Assembly (NCBI RefSeq): GCF_963576675.1
Contig: NC_088911.1
Location: forward strand, 81,063,256 to 81,127,255
Length of the DNA stretch: 64,000 bases
Direction of reading: 5' to 3'
Origin: Euphorbia lathyris
Lineage: Eukaryota; Streptophyta; Magnoliopsida; Malpighiales; Euphorbiaceae
Positions 63,308 through 64,000 of the stretch are shown piece after piece (the stretch's first letter is position 1; the number at the start of each line of letters is the position of its first letter). Below the pieces are notes generated by a model. It made no database searches and was not told the origin of the DNA. It was given only the letters and a program-made list of their open reading frames with translations. A program made the position numbers and the translations under genes.

Positions 63308-64000
63308 TTAAATGTTAGAAGATGAAAAAAGTATTTCATTGTGGTATTAATACCAAACCACTTCAAAAAAAAAACTCTAATGTCATTTGCCTTTGTAAAA
63401 AAGGTCAAATATATGAATATCATAATTAAGTACAAAATTACAACTAAGTCATATCACTAAATTTAATTCTTAATATGTCATTATTCTCTCTATATATTAT
63501 GATTTTATACCATAATTTAAAAATTATAGACTCAAATTCAGAAATTATAAACCTTAGAAAATATATTCTAGACTTCTAATTTATAAACTCTAATCCTTAA
63601 AATATATTAAAAGTACTGATTTTAATAGTTTGATACAATCCAAAATTATAACTTGTCATAGTTGTAAATAGTTTTTAAAATATGAATTTTCTGGGTAATT
63701 TTCCCTTATAAAAATGTCATTAACCACATTCAATTCACTCTTAAACAAATTGATTTTTCCAATTTTTTTCTTACTATTAACTCTTCCAATTCTTTTCTTA
63801 AAAAAAACCCTTCCAAATCTTGTCTTTTGTTCTATAATATCACTAACAATTTTTACATTTTAAAAAATAATAACTAACAATTTATAAAAAAGAAGAGTTG
63901 AGATGCAAAAATACCCCTAACGTTTTGGGCCAGGAGCAATTTTATCCCTGACGTCTAAAATGGTGCAATTTTACCCCTAATGTTGGAAGTCAAAAGCAAT
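63308..64000 (+). repeat. Tandem unit 7, cut by the window end
   Basis: Matches the first ~690 bp of the other units, including the start of the MULE-like MITE at 63895. It has the CTCTAATCC segment missing from units 3-5 and shares TTTTAATAGTTTGATACAATCC with unit 1. A further gene copy may lie beyond the window. Confidence 0.9.
63895..64000. mobile_element. MULE-like MITE, left end only (window edge), unit 7
   Basis: Begins GAGTTGAGATGCAAAAATAC and continues with the CCCCTAACGTT sub-repeats to the end of the window. Confidence 0.75.

Overview
The window looks like repeat-rich nuclear DNA of a flowering plant, probably a eudicot; the species cannot be named from the sequence. Grounds: strong AT richness, Ty3/gypsy retrotransposons with plant-type initiator-Met tRNA primer sites, MITEs, and a small plant-style C2H2 zinc-finger gene ending in an EAR-type repression motif. 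No prokaryotic operons, rRNA, tRNA or CRISPR were seen.

Backbone: a head-to-tail array of a ~5.03-5.10 kb unit fills most of the window. Taking the unit start at the conserved TTAAATGTTAG, units begin at 1, 2524, 7620, 39562, 44591, 49620, 54668 and 63308 (called 0 to 7). Units 3 and 4 are exactly 5029 bp and unit 5 differs mainly by a longer AG microsatellite. A complete unit holds, in order: a ~580 bp MULE-like MITE, ~1 kb of upstream sequence, a one-finger C2H2 gene, a threefold ~155 bp direct repeat, a 114 bp inverted-repeat element and ~1.4 kb of non-coding sequence with an AG microsatellite. Unit 0 has lost the gene by deletion. Unit 1 has the only gene copy with both its ATG and its EAR tail. 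Units 2-5 have ATG changed to GTG. Unit 6 keeps ATG but has lost the EAR tail.

Nested insertions: unit 2 is split at 8366/35214 by a 26.8 kb insertion with a 5 bp target duplication (AATAA). The outer insert is a minus-strand, apparently non-autonomous LTR element (LTR ~1.97 kb, no recognisable gag-pol), itself a collapsed dimer. Inside it, at 12211-32312, lies a plus-strand 20.1 kb array of a CRM-like Ty3/gypsy element: five internal regions (A-E) sharing six ~470 bp LTRs, one truncated. All five internals are broken. Region B is a crossover product, with C-type sequence on the left and A-type on the right, so the array history can be read directly.

Right end: unit 6 breaks off at 59010 into a ~2.85 kb satellite (59011-61860) of ~23 monomers of about 128 bp. 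Two monomer types alternate, giving a ~257 bp higher-order repeat packed with TTACGTAA-type palindromes. About 570 bp of unassigned sequence follows, and the 5 kb unit resumes at 62432.

There is no cooperating gene set here. The main interest is structural: the same process, unequal exchange between direct repeats, has acted on the gene-bearing units, the LTR elements and the satellite, while the zinc-finger gene copies decay in different ways.
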